A DNA stretch of 64,000 nucleotides from Exilibacterium sp. (GCA_028280195.1 JANQMH010000010.1:1-64000), one strand, 5' to 3'; shown: positions 44,602-53,342, counted from the stretch's first letter. The notes: generated by a model not told the origin, from the sequence alone. Translations and numbers: made by a program.

Positions 44602-44871
44602 ATGGCACTGAGTGCGCAGGAAAAAGAGACGATTGTCAAAGAGAATCAACGCCAGGAGGGCGATACCGGCTCCCCCGAGGTGCAAGTGGCGCTGTTGACG
44701 GCGAATATCAACAAGCTGCAGGGGCACTTTGCCGATCACAAGCAGGATCATCACTCCCGTCGCGGTCTGATCCGCATGGTCAACCAGCGCCGCAAGCTGC
44801 TCGACTATCTGAAGAGCAAAGACGTCGGCCGCTACGCCGCACTGATTCAGAAGTTGGGCCTGCGCCGCTGA
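44602..44871 (+). CDS. rpsO: 30S ribosomal protein S15
   Basis: An 89-residue protein, the standard S15 length. Signature residues include [32 protein letters not shown] and a C-terminal [12 protein letters not shown]. It binds 16S rRNA early in small-subunit assembly. ATG at 44602 follows AGGAAATAAC; an upstream in-frame codon at 44584 is rejected because it lies before this ribosome site. Followed by an intrinsic terminator and pnp, as in E. coli. Confidence 0.98.
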   Translation: MALSAQEKETIVKENQRQEGDTGSPEVQVALLTANINKLQGHFADHKQDHHSRRGLIRMVNQRRKLLDYLKSKDVGRYAALIQKLGLRR

Positions 44872-44884
44872 GTCGATACGCCCT

Positions 44885-44907
44885 TGCCCGCAACCGCGGG
44901 CATTTTT
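44885..44907 (+). terminator. Intrinsic terminator between rpsO and pnp
   Basis: TGCCCGC, AACC loop, GCGGGCA and then TTTTT. This matches the partial terminator known between these two genes; pnp expression probably depends on readthrough and its own promoter. Confidence 0.9.
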
Positions 44908-44983
44908 ATATATACTGATGTAGAAAACTGAAGATAGAACTGAAGAAAGAAACGTAACGCTAGAAAAGTAAAAGGATAAACTC

Positions 44984-47122
44984 GTGAATCCCGTCATTAA
45001 ATCATTTCAATACGGCAATCAAACCGTCACCCTCGAGACCGGTCGCATCGCGCGCCAGGCCACCGGTGCGGTTATGGTCAGCATCGGTGAAACCAGTGTG
45101 CTGTGTACGGTAGTCGGTGCCAAAGAGGCCAGAGAGGGCCAGGATTTCTTCCCGCTGTCGGTGCACTACCAGGAAAAAACCTATGCCGCCGGCAAAATCC
45201 CCGGCGGATTTTTCAAACGCGAAGGCCGCCCCAGTGAAAAAGAAACCCTGACTTCACGCCTGATCGACCGCCCCATCCGCCCGCTGTTTCCCAACGGTTA
45301 TATGGCCGAAGTACAGGTGGTGTGTACGGTCATGTCGGCAGAGAAGGACGTAGACCCCGATATTGCCGCCATGATCGGCACCTCGGCCGCGCTGGCGGTC
45401 TCCGGCATACCGTTTAACGGCCCCATCGGCGCCGCGCGGGTCGGTTATACCGAGGCGCAGGGCTACCTGCTCAACCCGCGCTACAGTGAACTGGCGGCAT
45501 CGGAGCTGGACATGGTGGTGGCCGGCACCAGGGACGCGGTGCTGATGGTGGAGTCAGAGGCCAACGAGCTGCCGGAAGATATCATGCTCGGCGCCGTGCT
45601 TTACGCCCACCAGGAAATGCAGGTGGTGGTGCAGGCGGTGACCGAACTGGCCCGGGACGCCGGTAAGCCGGCCTGGGAGTGGGCGCCGCTGCCGGAAAAC
45701 ACCGAACTGAAGTCTGCGCTGGAGCAGGGCTATGCCGGCGCCATCGGTGAAGCCTACCGTATTACCGACAAACAGCAGCGCTACGACCGCCTCGGCGAAC
45801 TGCGCGCGCAAGCCGCCGAACAGCTGGCCAGTGAAGAGGCCGGCATTGCCGCCGACGATGTCAAAAGTGCGTTTGGCAAACTGGAGAAGAATCTGGTGCG
45901 CAGCCGCGTGGTCGCCGGTGAGCCGCGCATCGACGGTCGCGACAGCAAGACCGTGCGCCCCATCGAAGTGGAAATCGGCGTGCTGCCCAAGGCCCACGGT
46001 TCGGCGCTGTTCACCCGCGGTGAAACTCAGGCGCTGGTAGTGGCGACCCTCGGCTCGGCGCGCGATGCGCAGATTATCGACGCGCTGGAGGGCGAGCGCC
46101 GCGACAACTTCATGTTGCACTACAACTTCCCGCCCTACTCGGTGGGCGAGTGCGGTCGCATGGGCGCCACCGGCCGGCGCGAAATCGGCCACGGCCGGCT
46201 GGCGCGGCGCGGTATTGCGGCGCTGCTGCCGGATGAGGAGAGCTTTCCCTACACCATGCGCGTGGTGAGTGAAATTACCGAGTCCAACGGTTCCAGTTCC
46301 ATGGCCTCGGTATGCGGCTCGAGCCTGGCCTTGATGGATGCCGGTGTGCCGCTGCGGGCACCGGTTGCCGGTATTGCCATGGGCCTGGTGAAGGAGGATG
46401 ACGGCTTTGCCGTGCTGACCGACATTCTCGGTGACGAGGATCACCTCGGTGATATGGACTTTAAAGTGGCGGGCACCGATCAGGGTATTACCGCGCTGCA
46501 GATGGATATCAAGATTGACGGTATCACCGAAGAGATTATGGAAATTGCCCTGCAGCAGGCGCTGCATGCGCGCCTGCATATTCTCGGCGAGATGAACCGG
46601 GTGATTGCCAAGTCGCGCGAGCAGGTTTCCGACAATGCACCGCGCTTCGAGACGCTGAAAGTGCATCCGGATAAGATTCGCGACATTATCGGCAAGGGCG
46701 GCGCCACTATCCGCAGTATTACCGATGAGACCGGCGCTTCCATCGATATCGACGACGACGGCAATATCAAGGTCTACGGCAGTGATGGCGAGTCGCTGCA
46801 GGGCGCCATCGACCGTATCGAGGCGATTACCGCGGAGGCGGAAATCGGCGAGATCTATGAGGGCAAGGTGGTGCGGATCGTCGACTTCGGCGCTTTTGTC
46901 AACTTCCTGCCGGGTAAAGACGGCCTGGTGCATATTTCACAGATTGCCGATGAGCGTGTGAACAGTGTCAGCGATTATTTGAAGGAAGGCGATGTCGTCA
47001 AGGTGAAATGCCTGGATGTGGATCAGCGCGGGCGAATCAAATTGTCGATTAAAGAGGCCAGGCGGGAAGAGGAAGGCGAGGCTGTTGCCGAGGAGGGCGC
47101 GCAGGGGGCGCCGGCTGAGTAG
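44984..47122 (+). CDS. pnp: Polyribonucleotide nucleotidyltransferase (PNPase)
   Basis: A 712-residue 3'-5' phosphorolytic exoribonuclease. It contains two RNase PH domains (residues 1-220 and about 310-540, with [14 protein letters not shown] and [21 protein letters not shown]), an all-alpha linker, a KH domain ([20 protein letters not shown]) and an S1 domain ([19 protein letters not shown]). Trimeric; part of the degradosome in related bacteria. GTG at 44984 after AAAAGGATAAA gives the family N-terminus. Last gene of the core block; sequence character changes after it. Confidence 0.97.
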   Translation: MNPVIKSFQYGNQTVTLETGRIARQATGAVMVSIGETSVLCTVVGAKEAREGQDFFPLSVHYQEKTYAAGKIPGGFFKREGRPSEKETLTSRLIDRPIRPLFPNGYMAEVQVVCTVMSAEKDVDPDIAAMIGTSAALAVSGIPFNGPIGAARVGYTEAQGYLLNPRYSELAASELDMVVAGTRDAVLMVESEANELPEDIMLGAVLYAHQEMQVVVQAVTELARDAGKPAWEWAPLPENTELKSALEQGYAGAIGEAYRITDKQQRYDRLGELRAQAAEQLASEEAGIAADDVKSAFGKLEKNLVRSRVVAGEPRIDGRDSKTVRPIEVEIGVLPKAHGSALFTRGETQALVVATLGSARDAQIIDALEGERRDNFMLHYNFPPYSVGECGRMGATGRREIGHGRLARRGIAALLPDEESFPYTMRVVSEITESNGSSSMASVCGSSLALMDAGVPLRAPVAGIAMGLVKEDDGFAVLTDILGDEDHLGDMDFKVAGTDQGITALQMDIKIDGITEEIMEIALQQALHARLHILGEMNRVIAKSREQVSDNAPRFETLKVHPDKIRDIIGKGGATIRSITDETGASIDIDDDGNIKVYGSDGESLQGAIDRIEAITAEAEIGEIYEGKVVRIVDFGAFVNFLPGKDGLVHISQIADERVNSVSDYLKEGDVVKVKCLDVDQRGRIKLSIKEARREEEGEAVAEEGAQGAPAE

Positions 47123-47530
47123 CGGTGGTTGGCGGGGCGTGTGTGCCACCCGGCGTGAACCGGCCGGTGTGGCTCATAAGCTATCGTCAAAGCCTATATA
47201 CCATATATGTTTGATACTGGAACCTCGCTGATTTTTCTGAAACAGCAAGCGCAGCGGGTTAATTTCAATTTCATAGGGACATGAAGCTGGAAAACGCCAG
47301 ATTTCCATGATTCAGAGTAACAGCAAAACTCGCCCTGTTCTGGGTTAGGTCGGGTACCTTTATAGCCAACCCCTTTTCTGTATTAAGTACTTATAAAAGT
47401 GCGTTAGATATCAACTGTGGCAAAGTGAGCGTGCGTCGTATCAAATGTCGCGCTACAGGCCGGACCGCTAACAGTGTGGCTGCACCGCAACGCGGTCCGT
47501 CAATTTAACGTCAGCTGCTTAAGGTGCAAG
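47123..47530. other. Gap after pnp, repeats but no gene
   Basis: About 400 bp with lower GC than the preceding genes. It contains the dispersed element at 47151-47181 inside a GCCAC...GTGGC hairpin (47145-47173) that may end pnp transcription without a T-run. The remainder shows no coding frame or RNA I can name. Confidence 0.55.
47151..47181 (+). repeat. CGGCGTGAACCG dispersed element, copy 2
   Basis: This 31-nt segment has the same length as the copy at 34268-34298 and matches it at about 25 positions, with the first twelve identical. Here the element is nested in a short inverted repeat. Confidence 0.55.
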
Positions 47531-47731
47531 ATGAAAAAGCGGAACAAGATAGATGATCCTGTCGCACACTATACCGGGGTCGGTATAGTCTTTGGTGTGG
47601 CTTTTGGTGTCGCTTTTGGCGCAGCGCTCGATGATACCGGAACGGGCTTGGCGATAGGTATAGCGCTGGGTGTCGCCATAGGTGTCAGTACAGGGGCGAA
47701 GTTGAAGAAGAAGCAGGGTAAAAAGCGTTGA
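47531..47731 (+). CDS. Small glycine-zipper membrane protein, 66 residues
   Basis: ATG at 47531 follows AAGG. The product has a basic start (MKKRNK), then a hydrophobic glycine-rich stretch with repeated G-x3-G spacing (GIVFGVAFGVAFGAALDDTG, then GLAIGIALGVAIGVSTG), and a strongly basic tail (KLKKKQGKKR). This is the glycine-zipper pattern of small membrane-associated or pore-like proteins. No partner or immunity gene is evident. It lies in the less GC-rich accessory patch after pnp. Function unknown. Confidence 0.6.
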   Translation: MKKRNKIDDPVAHYTGVGIVFGVAFGVAFGAALDDTGTGLAIGIALGVAIGVSTGAKLKKKQGKKR

Positions 47732-47732
47732 A

Positions 47733-47751
47733 AAAATGACTCCGACCCCGA
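47733..47751 (+). repeat. AAAATGACTCCGACCCCGA motif, REP-like
   Basis: The 19-mer matches 60083-60101 with two differences. Motifs of this kind are commonly scattered through gammaproteobacterial genomes near REP-associated transposase genes, from memory. No such transposase is in the window. Confidence 0.45.
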
Positions 47752-47942
47752 GCATGCCACCGTATGCAGGCCTGTTTGATCAGCGCCAGCTTTGTTTTAG
47801 GCCTTCAACCCAATAAATAGTTGAACCAATAGCAAACACCATGGGGTTGACTTGTAAAAAGCCAACTACCGGCGAGTATGATTTCCAGCAATGGAGGCAA
47901 AGTAACACGAGAACCAAATCTGGAACAAATGGAGCATGGGAT

Positions 47943-48231
47943 TCATTGTTGCGCGATAATTTTGTCTATCACCAGCTGCTCAATGGTCTTCATATTATCC
48001 GTTTCCTGGGCCTTGACCGCTGCCTGCAAGTTTGGCCATCGCCGCGTGCAGGGTCTTGGGTTTGGCGTAGGTGACATCGACCATGTCAATATCCTTTGTC
48101 AGGTAACGGTTTTGTGAATAGATCTCCACGGCCAGGCCACCCACCACAACCACAGTGATACCGTGATCGGCCAGGTGGCTGGCTATCTCGGCGGCGAGGG
48201 CAACAATCTCAACCCCTTTGTAGTTGCTCAC
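47943..48231 (-). pseudogene. Nucleotidyltransferase remnant with internal deletion
   Basis: The first 65 or so codons (from ATG at 48231) encode the start of a DUF6036/AbiEii-like nucleotidyltransferase: VVVVGGLAVEIYS followed by KDIDMVDVTYAKPKTLHAAM, holding the GG and DxD catalytic features. The frame then reads nonsense and stops at 47995. A different frame continues as LQAAVKAQETDNMKTIEQLV to a stop at 47943, like a family C-terminus. The roughly 100 central residues expected are absent, so the gene appears internally deleted and frameshifted near 48025. It overlaps the upstream wHTH gene by ATGA. Confidence 0.65.
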
Positions 48232-48587
48232 GACTTGGTGTCCCGCACCAGCTTCACGGTCTTGCCGGCCTTGCGCGGGCGTCGCCTGTCCATTGCCAGA
48301 TCGCGGGCAAGGTCGGTTGGGTAAGTTGACAGCGCCTGTTTCAACAGTTCCTTCAAGGGCGCGATGAACGGGTAACGCGGGTTGAGTCGAAACTCGCGCA
48401 TCCCGCCGAGCACCTGGCTGGCTACGACGCCGTCGTCCTCTAAGCGCTGCAGTTGCTTTTGCACTGGGGTGAGCGCAATGTCGTAAAAATCGGCAATGCC
48501 CTTACCGTAACCGCGCTCGCGCACTAGCAAGTAGAGTAAAATCTTCTCCTGGCTTTCGGCCCGAAGAATGCCTTTGAGAACAAACAT
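48228..48587 (-). CDS. Winged-HTH protein, probable partner of the nucleotidyltransferase
   Basis: A 119-residue protein from the ATG at 48587 (MFVLKGILRAESQEKILLYL). The core reads as an ArsR-like winged helix: ADFYDIALTPVQKQLQRLED and GVVASQVLGGMREFRLNPRY. The C-terminal tail is basic. Such wHTH genes precede DUF6036/AbiEii-type nucleotidyltransferase genes in putative toxin-antitoxin or abortive-infection modules, and the four-base ATGA overlap fits that. Because the partner is broken, this is probably an orphan regulator or antitoxin. Confidence 0.65.
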   Translation of the reverse strand: MFVLKGILRAESQEKILLYLLVRERGYGKGIADFYDIALTPVQKQLQRLEDDGVVASQVLGGMREFRLNPRYPFIAPLKELLKQALSTYPTDLARDLAMDRRRPRKAGKTVKLVRDTKS

Positions 48588-48894
48588 GGCAACTACCTTA
48601 TAGTTAGCCTTAACTATATATTGGTTTTTGTTGCCTATAATATAGTTTATATGTTGGCGCGACAAGTACCGAGTTGAGCCGTGCCGGTGCTCTTATATAG
48701 ATACATTTCCGTATGTGCTGAAATTTACCATATCTGACCACGGCGTTAATTTCTGATCGCCATGTTGAACCACATTTCTCTGCTTCCAACACGGTAAAAG
48801 GCCGCTGTCAGGGAGGGGCTTGACGATGACCGTTTTGAGTTATCGTCAGTACGGGCTGGTAAACTCTGCTTCCTTAACACTTCATTGGTTACGC
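48588..48894. other. Gap with no recognised gene
   Basis: About 300 bp, rather AT-rich near 48600-48660, between the wHTH gene and the DUF1993 gene. It should contain the wHTH promoter. A 60-codon frame on the minus strand lacks support. Confidence 0.5.
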
Positions 48895-49410
48895 TCAACG
48901 TTGCCTAATTCTTGGTACCAGATGCAGCATATAATCATGTTTTCCAATCTGTACACCGTTCATCCTTAAAATGTCATAGGCAGTAACCAAATGGAAATAG
49001 AAGTTGGGAATTAGAAAATCCTGCAGATATTCGCTACCGGAAAGCTCTATATACGTATTGTCTCCAAGCTCCAATACTGTAATTTCGTCAAGCCTGGAGT
49101 CTTCGGCACTGGCGCTATTCAAATTCGTTTTGACGTCGACAATGATTTCTTGCAGTCGAGAAATTGTCTGTACGTCTGGATCAATATGCTTGACTGTCTT
49201 GCCTGCGCACCAGCGTGAGAAGTTGTATGGCTGATTGCATGTGTACACCACCTGCGTTGCGAACGGGTGCATGTCGGATATCAATTTGTATTCGAGAAGC
49301 GCTGCGGATTCACGGCCAAAATGTTTTTCCCCGGTTTCTATTATGTGTTCCAGGGTATTTAAACGGGATAAAAACATAGATTTTATCGCGTCTGTCTTTG
49401 AAGTCTGCAT
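48895..49410 (-). CDS. DUF1993 family protein
   Basis: A 171-residue helical protein. The family pattern is clear: LNTLEHIIETGEKHFG at the start, ISDMHPFATQVVYTCNQPYN, and the C-terminal block YLQDFLIPNFYFHLVTAYDI followed by LRMNGVQIGKHDYM. DUF1993 proteins share a DinB-like fold but have no known reaction. It sits downstream of panB on the same strand, where panC stands in Pseudomonas; codon use and lower GC than panB suggest a later arrival. Confidence 0.85.
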   Translation of the reverse strand: MQTSKTDAIKSMFLSRLNTLEHIIETGEKHFGRESAALLEYKLISDMHPFATQVVYTCNQPYNFSRWCAGKTVKHIDPDVQTISRLQEIIVDVKTNLNSASAEDSRLDEITVLELGDNTYIELSGSEYLQDFLIPNFYFHLVTAYDILRMNGVQIGKHDYMLHLVPRIRQR

Positions 49411-49485
49411 GCTATCTCCGAACTCTGATCAAGTAAGTATGGCCGGGAGGGGCAGCGTTTTTAATAGTTAGCTTCATCGCCGATC

Positions 49486-50313
49486 TCAGCCAAAGGTATG
49501 CACTTCATCCGGAAATACCCCGTTTTTGACATCGCCGACATACTTGCGCAGGGCCCCCGGAATGTCCTCTGCTTCCACCAGAAAATTCTTCGAAAACTTC
49601 GGCGGCTGCGGTGTCAGGCCGAGAATATCGTTGATTACCAGCACCTGGGCGTCGGTCTCCCGCCCGGCGCCGATGCCGATGGTGGGCATATCCACTGCCG
49701 CGGTTATCGCCTGTGCCAGCGCACTGGGCACACACTCGAGTACCAGCAAATCGGCACCGGCCTGGTCCAGCAGGCGGGCGTCGTCGAGAATCTTCTGCGC
49801 CTGTGCCTGATCGCGCCCCTGCACGCGAAAACCGCCGAATTTATTGACCGATTGCGGTGTCAGGCCGAGATGGGCGCACACCGGAATGCCGCGCTCGCTG
49901 AGCATGCGCACCGTATCCGCCAGCCATTCACCGCCCTCGATTTTCACCATATGGGCGCCGGCCTGCATAATGCGGGTGGCGTTGGCCATGGCCTGTTCGG
50001 GGGTGGCATAGGTCATGAACGGCATGTCTCCCATAATCAGCGACAGGCTGTTACCGCGCTTGACCGCCTCTACATGGTAAATCATCTGCTCCATGGTCAC
50101 CGGTATCGTGCTGTCGTAGCCGAGTACGGTCATGCCGAGGCTGTCGCCCACCAGCAGTACCTCGACGCCGCTTTTCAGCGCCATCGCCGCCATGGGGGCA
50201 TCGTAGAGTGCCACGGTAACGAATTTGTCGCCCTGGGCCTTCATCTTGCGCAGGGTGTTGATGGTAATGGGCCGGTTGAGGCCGGCCTCGCTGGAGACAC
50301 TGGCGTAGGGCAT
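49486..50313 (-). CDS. panB: Ketopantoate hydroxymethyltransferase
   Basis: A 275-residue (beta/alpha)8 enzyme of pantothenate synthesis that transfers the C1 unit from methylene-THF to 2-oxoisovalerate. Family motifs: TVALYDAPMAAMALKSGVEVLLVGDSLGM (with the metal Asp in LLVGDSLGM), GDMPFMTY, VKIEGGEW and CAHLGLTPQSVNKFGGF. It starts 2 bp after the deoxynucleoside kinase gene and probably belongs to the pcnB-folK operon. No panC follows within the window. Confidence 0.96.
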   Translation of the reverse strand: MPYASVSSEAGLNRPITINTLRKMKAQGDKFVTVALYDAPMAAMALKSGVEVLLVGDSLGMTVLGYDSTIPVTMEQMIYHVEAVKRGNSLSLIMGDMPFMTYATPEQAMANATRIMQAGAHMVKIEGGEWLADTVRMLSERGIPVCAHLGLTPQSVNKFGGFRVQGRDQAQAQKILDDARLLDQAGADLLVLECVPSALAQAITAAVDMPTIGIGAGRETDAQVLVINDILGLTPQPPKFSKNFLVEAEDIPGALRKYVGDVKNGVFPDEVHTFG

Positions 50314-50315
50314 GG

Positions 50316-51002
50316 TCAGCCTCGCGACTGGGGGTTGTAATAGTGGCGGCCGCTCTTGATGGTCAGCACATACTCCACCAGCTGGGCATAGTGTTCGGCG
50401 TTATTGACCAGGTCTATTTCGGTGGCGTTGACAATCAGTAGCGGCGAGTTGTCGTAGTAGTGAAAGAAGCGGGTATAGGCGTCGTTGAGCGCTGCCAGAT
50501 AATCGGCATCGATATGCCGCTCGGCGGCCACGCCGCGCTTGCGAATCCGCTCCAGCAGTGTATCGATCGGCGCCTGCAGGAAAATCACCAGATCGGGGCT
50601 GGGAGCGTTGAGGGTGAGCTGGTCGTAGACCTGGTGGTAGAGGCGCAGTTCGTCGTCGTCGAGGGTGACCTGGGCGAACAGCGGGTCTTTTTCCAGCAGA
50701 AAATCCGCCACCCGCACCGGCTCGAACATGTCCGCCTGGCGCAGCGCCTGCAGCTGCTTGCTGCGCTGGAACAGGAAGAACAGCTGGGTCGGCAGCGCGC
50801 TGGCGCGGCGGTCGGCGTAGAAGCGCTCCAGAAACGGGTTTTCCTCCGCCTGTTCCAGCAGCGTGTCGTAATTGAAGGTGTGGGCGAGGTTTTTCGCCAG
50901 CGTGGTTTTGCCGACGCCAATGGGGCCTTCGACAGCGATATAGCGCGGCAGCTCGATGCCGGTAAAGTCGAAGTGCAGGTCGAAACCGTAATCCACAGCC
51001 AT
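50316..51002 (-). CDS. Deoxynucleoside kinase family protein
   Basis: A 228-residue P-loop kinase. Walker A is VEGPIGVGKTTLAKNLA near residue 23. The DRS-like and lid segments appear as LQAPIDTLLERIRKRG and ERHIDADYLAALNDAY. It resembles bacterial deoxyadenosine/deoxyguanosine kinases that salvage deoxynucleosides. ATG at 51002 follows GCTGGGGATGTA; an upstream GTG at 51023 overlapping folK is less likely. It lies between folK and panB. Confidence 0.85.
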   Translation of the reverse strand: MAVDYGFDLHFDFTGIELPRYIAVEGPIGVGKTTLAKNLAHTFNYDTLLEQAEENPFLERFYADRRASALPTQLFFLFQRSKQLQALRQADMFEPVRVADFLLEKDPLFAQVTLDDDELRLYHQVYDQLTLNAPSPDLVIFLQAPIDTLLERIRKRGVAAERHIDADYLAALNDAYTRFFHYYDNSPLLIVNATEIDLVNNAEHYAQLVEYVLTIKSGRHYYNPQSRG

Positions 51003-51015
51003 TACATCCCCAGCT

Positions 51016-51519
51016 CTATTCACTGCTGCCCAGGCGCTCGAGACCGCCGCGCGGACAGCGTGCTAATAATGACGCAACTGCTATGCCGTTGGGAAGTGTT
51101 AAGTGTGGCGCCACCTCGGCCAGGGGGTAGAGCACAAAGTTGCGCTCGGCCAGGCGCGGGTGGGGCAGCTGCAGTGTCTCGCTGTCGATCTGCAACTGGC
51201 CATAGAGCAGCATGTCCAGGTCCAGGGTGCGCGGCCCCCAGCGTTCGCGCCGCACCCGCCGGTGCCGGTTTTCGATACCCTGCAGGGCCTGCAGCAGCGC
51301 TGCCGGCGGCAGCCCTGTGCGCAGGTGGGCAACGCCGTTGATATAGTCCGGCTGCCGGCCCGGGCCCACCGCGGCGCTGCGGTACCAGGCCGAGTGTGCC
51401 ACCAGGGTGGTGTCATTCAGTGCGGCCAGTTCCTGTAGCGCGCTGCTGACCTGCTGCAGGGGGCCGGCGAGGTTGCTGCCGAGGCCGATATAGGCATCCG
51501 CGGCCGGTGCTTGGGTCAT
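51016..51519 (-). CDS. folK: 6-hydroxymethyl-dihydropterin pyrophosphokinase
   Basis: A 167-residue HPPK of folate synthesis. Signature blocks: AYIGLGSNLAGPLQQV, SAWYRSAAVG, and RERWGPRTLDLDMLLYG with the two metal-binding Asp residues of DLDMLL, then LPHPRLAERNFVLYPLAEVAP. Its ATG overlaps the pcnB stop by four bases, so it is translationally coupled. The folate product supplies the cofactor of PanB two genes downstream. Confidence 0.96.
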   Translation of the reverse strand: MTQAPAADAYIGLGSNLAGPLQQVSSALQELAALNDTTLVAHSAWYRSAAVGPGRQPDYINGVAHLRTGLPPAALLQALQGIENRHRRVRRERWGPRTLDLDMLLYGQLQIDSETLQLPHPRLAERNFVLYPLAEVAPHLTLPNGIAVASLLARCPRGGLERLGSSE

Positions 51520-52913
51520 CGGGCGTCCGGCGGTGAGTGGGGGCCGGGTTTAGCAGCGGATTTGCGCCGCCGGCGGCGCGGCTTGCCGCCCGGCTGAGCG
51601 CCCAGCTGCTCGAGCAGTTTGTGGCGCTCGGCGGGCTTGGTGCTCTGAAAACGGGTCCACCAGTCGCCCAGGCCCTGCAGGTCTTCGCCGGCCTGTTCGC
51701 GCAGCAAAACGAAGTCGTAGGCGGCGCGAAAGCGCGGGTGTTCCAGCAGGCGTTCGGCGCGCTTGCCCTGGCGGCGCGGCAGGCGCCACTGCAGGTCCCA
51801 TATCTCCCGCATCGGGATCAAAAAGCGCTTGGGTATGGAGGTGTGCGCCAGCTGCTGCTGAATGACGGTCTGGGCCGCCTGCTGTTGCGCTTCCGCGCCC
51901 GCCTGGCGCCAGTCCTGCCCCAGCGCGCGCTGCAGCGCCGGCCACAGCATGGCGGCGTAAATAAAGGCCGGCGTCACCCGCTTGTCGTCGCGGATGCGGC
52001 GGTCGGTGTTGTGCATGGCCTGGCGCACCAGGGCGGCGGCATTGCCCTCGCCCTGTCGCAGGGCGGCTTCGGTGGCCGGGAACAGGTGGCCGAGCAGCTC
52101 GTATTCGCGCAACAGGTCGAAGGTGGCCGCTGCGTGTCCGCCCATAAACAGCTTCAGCACCTCCTCGAACATGCGCGCCGGGGGGATATGGCGCAGCAGC
52201 TCGCCGAGGGGGCGAATCGGCGCGGCCGAGGCCGTTTCTATGCTGAAGTCCAGTTTGGCGGCAAAGCGCACCGCCCGCAGCATGCGCACCGGGTCCTCCT
52301 TATAGCGCGTCTGCGGGTCGCCGATAATACGCACCAGGCGCTGCTGAATATCCGCCATACCGCCGGTGTAATCGTGGATATTGAAGCCTTTGGGGGTGTA
52401 GTACAGGGCATTGATGGAGAAGTCGCGCCGCGCCGCATCGGACTGCAGGTCGCCGTAGACATTGTCGCGCGTCAGCATGCCGTGATCGCTCTTGGCCGCC
52501 TCGTGCTGGCCGCTGGCGTCCTCGTGGTGGGCGCGAAAGGTGGTGACCTCGATAATCTCACGCCCGAAACGCACGTGCACGATGCGAAAGCGGCGGCCGA
52601 TGATGCGGCTGCTGCGAAACAGTTCCTTGATCTGCTCCGGGGTGGCGTCCGTGGCGACATCGAAATCCTTCGGGTGGCCGCCCAGCAGCAGATCGCGCAC
52701 ACCGCCGCCCACCAGGAAGGCCTCGAACCGGGCCTCGTGCAGGCGTTTGATGACCTTCAGGGCACCGGCGCTGATATTTTTGCGCGATATCGGGTGTTGT
52801 TCGCGCGGGATGATTCGGTGGCTGTCGGGGTTGCGCCCGGTGGCGGAGCGGCTTGGGGATCCGAATATACTTTTTGAGAATGCGACAATGCTTTTTACAT
52901 GGTTTTTTAACAT
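51516..52913 (-). CDS. pcnB: Poly(A) polymerase I
   Basis: A 465-residue nucleotidyltransferase that adds 3' poly(A) tails and promotes RNA decay. The catalytic head reads FLVGGGVRDLLLGGHPKDFDVATDA, with GG and the DxD pair. Next come RRFRIVHVRFGREIIEVTTFR and the RRDFSINALYY segment. The C-terminus is very basic (PRRRRRKSAAKPG). Start ATG at 52913 gives MLKNHVKSIV; longer in-frame ATGs up to 52970 exist. It lies immediately downstream of the sRNA locus, as in Pseudomonas. Confidence 0.95.
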   Translation of the reverse strand: MLKNHVKSIVAFSKSIFGSPSRSATGRNPDSHRIIPREQHPISRKNISAGALKVIKRLHEARFEAFLVGGGVRDLLLGGHPKDFDVATDATPEQIKELFRSSRIIGRRFRIVHVRFGREIIEVTTFRAHHEDASGQHEAAKSDHGMLTRDNVYGDLQSDAARRDFSINALYYTPKGFNIHDYTGGMADIQQRLVRIIGDPQTRYKEDPVRMLRAVRFAAKLDFSIETASAAPIRPLGELLRHIPPARMFEEVLKLFMGGHAAATFDLLREYELLGHLFPATEAALRQGEGNAAALVRQAMHNTDRRIRDDKRVTPAFIYAAMLWPALQRALGQDWRQAGAEAQQQAAQTVIQQQLAHTSIPKRFLIPMREIWDLQWRLPRRQGKRAERLLEHPRFRAAYDFVLLREQAGEDLQGLGDWWTRFQSTKPAERHKLLEQLGAQPGGKPRRRRRKSAAKPGPHSPPDAR

Positions 52914-53084
52914 AGTGCCTGGCATATCATCCATTTTGGGGCGACTGGCGCCTTTTTGGTGCAGGCCCAATCGATAACACCCGCCCGGTCTGTGCCCGGT
53001 CTGTGAAAGTCGCGCAGTTTACCATGCTGCAGGGAAGGGGAAAATGTTGTGCCAGCGCTGGCAGGGTAAAAGTGGCCGTATAGC

Positions 53085-53332
53085 AAAACGGGAAAGCCTG
53101 GGCTTTCCCGTTGAAAATTCTTGTTGTTATCCAGATAGTTGTTATTAAGCGTTGCTTCCCTGCGCTTTAAGCAATTTGCTTTACTGGCAAACCCTCTCCT
53201 AGTTATATAGTCAGTTTGTACCGCTTATTTTTATTATTTGTTGTTGTTATTTTCTGTTTTTGTCTTCTTGTTATTGTTTGTCGTTTTTATGGGTTTTGGT
53301 GTTTTTCTTATTATTTGTTGTTCTTATTGTGG
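53085..53332 (-). ncRNA. CrcZ-like Hfq-sequestering small RNA (candidate)
   Basis: The approximately 250-nt segment between cbrB and pcnB is A-rich on the transcribed strand. It carries repeated ARN/CA-type runs: AATAAGAACAACAAATAATA (about 53328-53309), ATAACAACAACAAATAATAA (within 53250-53226), AATAACAAC near 53146 and AACAACAAGAA near 53128. It starts about 12 nt after a -24/-12 promoter and ends in a 12-bp terminator hairpin. Position, promoter type and sequence content match CrcZ of Pseudomonas, which binds Hfq at its distal face and relieves catabolite repression. The start site is predicted, not mapped. Confidence 0.82.
53087..53112 (-). terminator. Intrinsic terminator of the intergenic sRNA
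   Basis: AACGGGAAAGCC and GGCTTTCCCGTT form a perfect 12-bp stem with a two-base loop. Read on the minus strand it runs into TTTT and GC, ending the transcript near 53085. On the plus strand no T-run follows, so the polarity matches the sRNA. Confidence 0.9.
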
Positions 53333-53342
53333 AGATCTATAA

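Noticed and set aside
47733-47751. Insertion sequence end
   Set aside because: Only a short repeated motif is present. No transposase, target duplication or second end is found nearby.
48610-48792. Sixty-codon frame on the minus strand
   Set aside because: It overlaps the promoter region of the wHTH gene, has no ribosome site and its composition does not look coding.
51537-52877. Open frame of about 446 codons opposite pcnB
   Set aside because: A shadow of pcnB, without domain or ribosome site.
53087-53112. Terminator of a plus-strand gene
   Set aside because: No plus-strand gene precedes it and the T-run is only on the minus-strand side.
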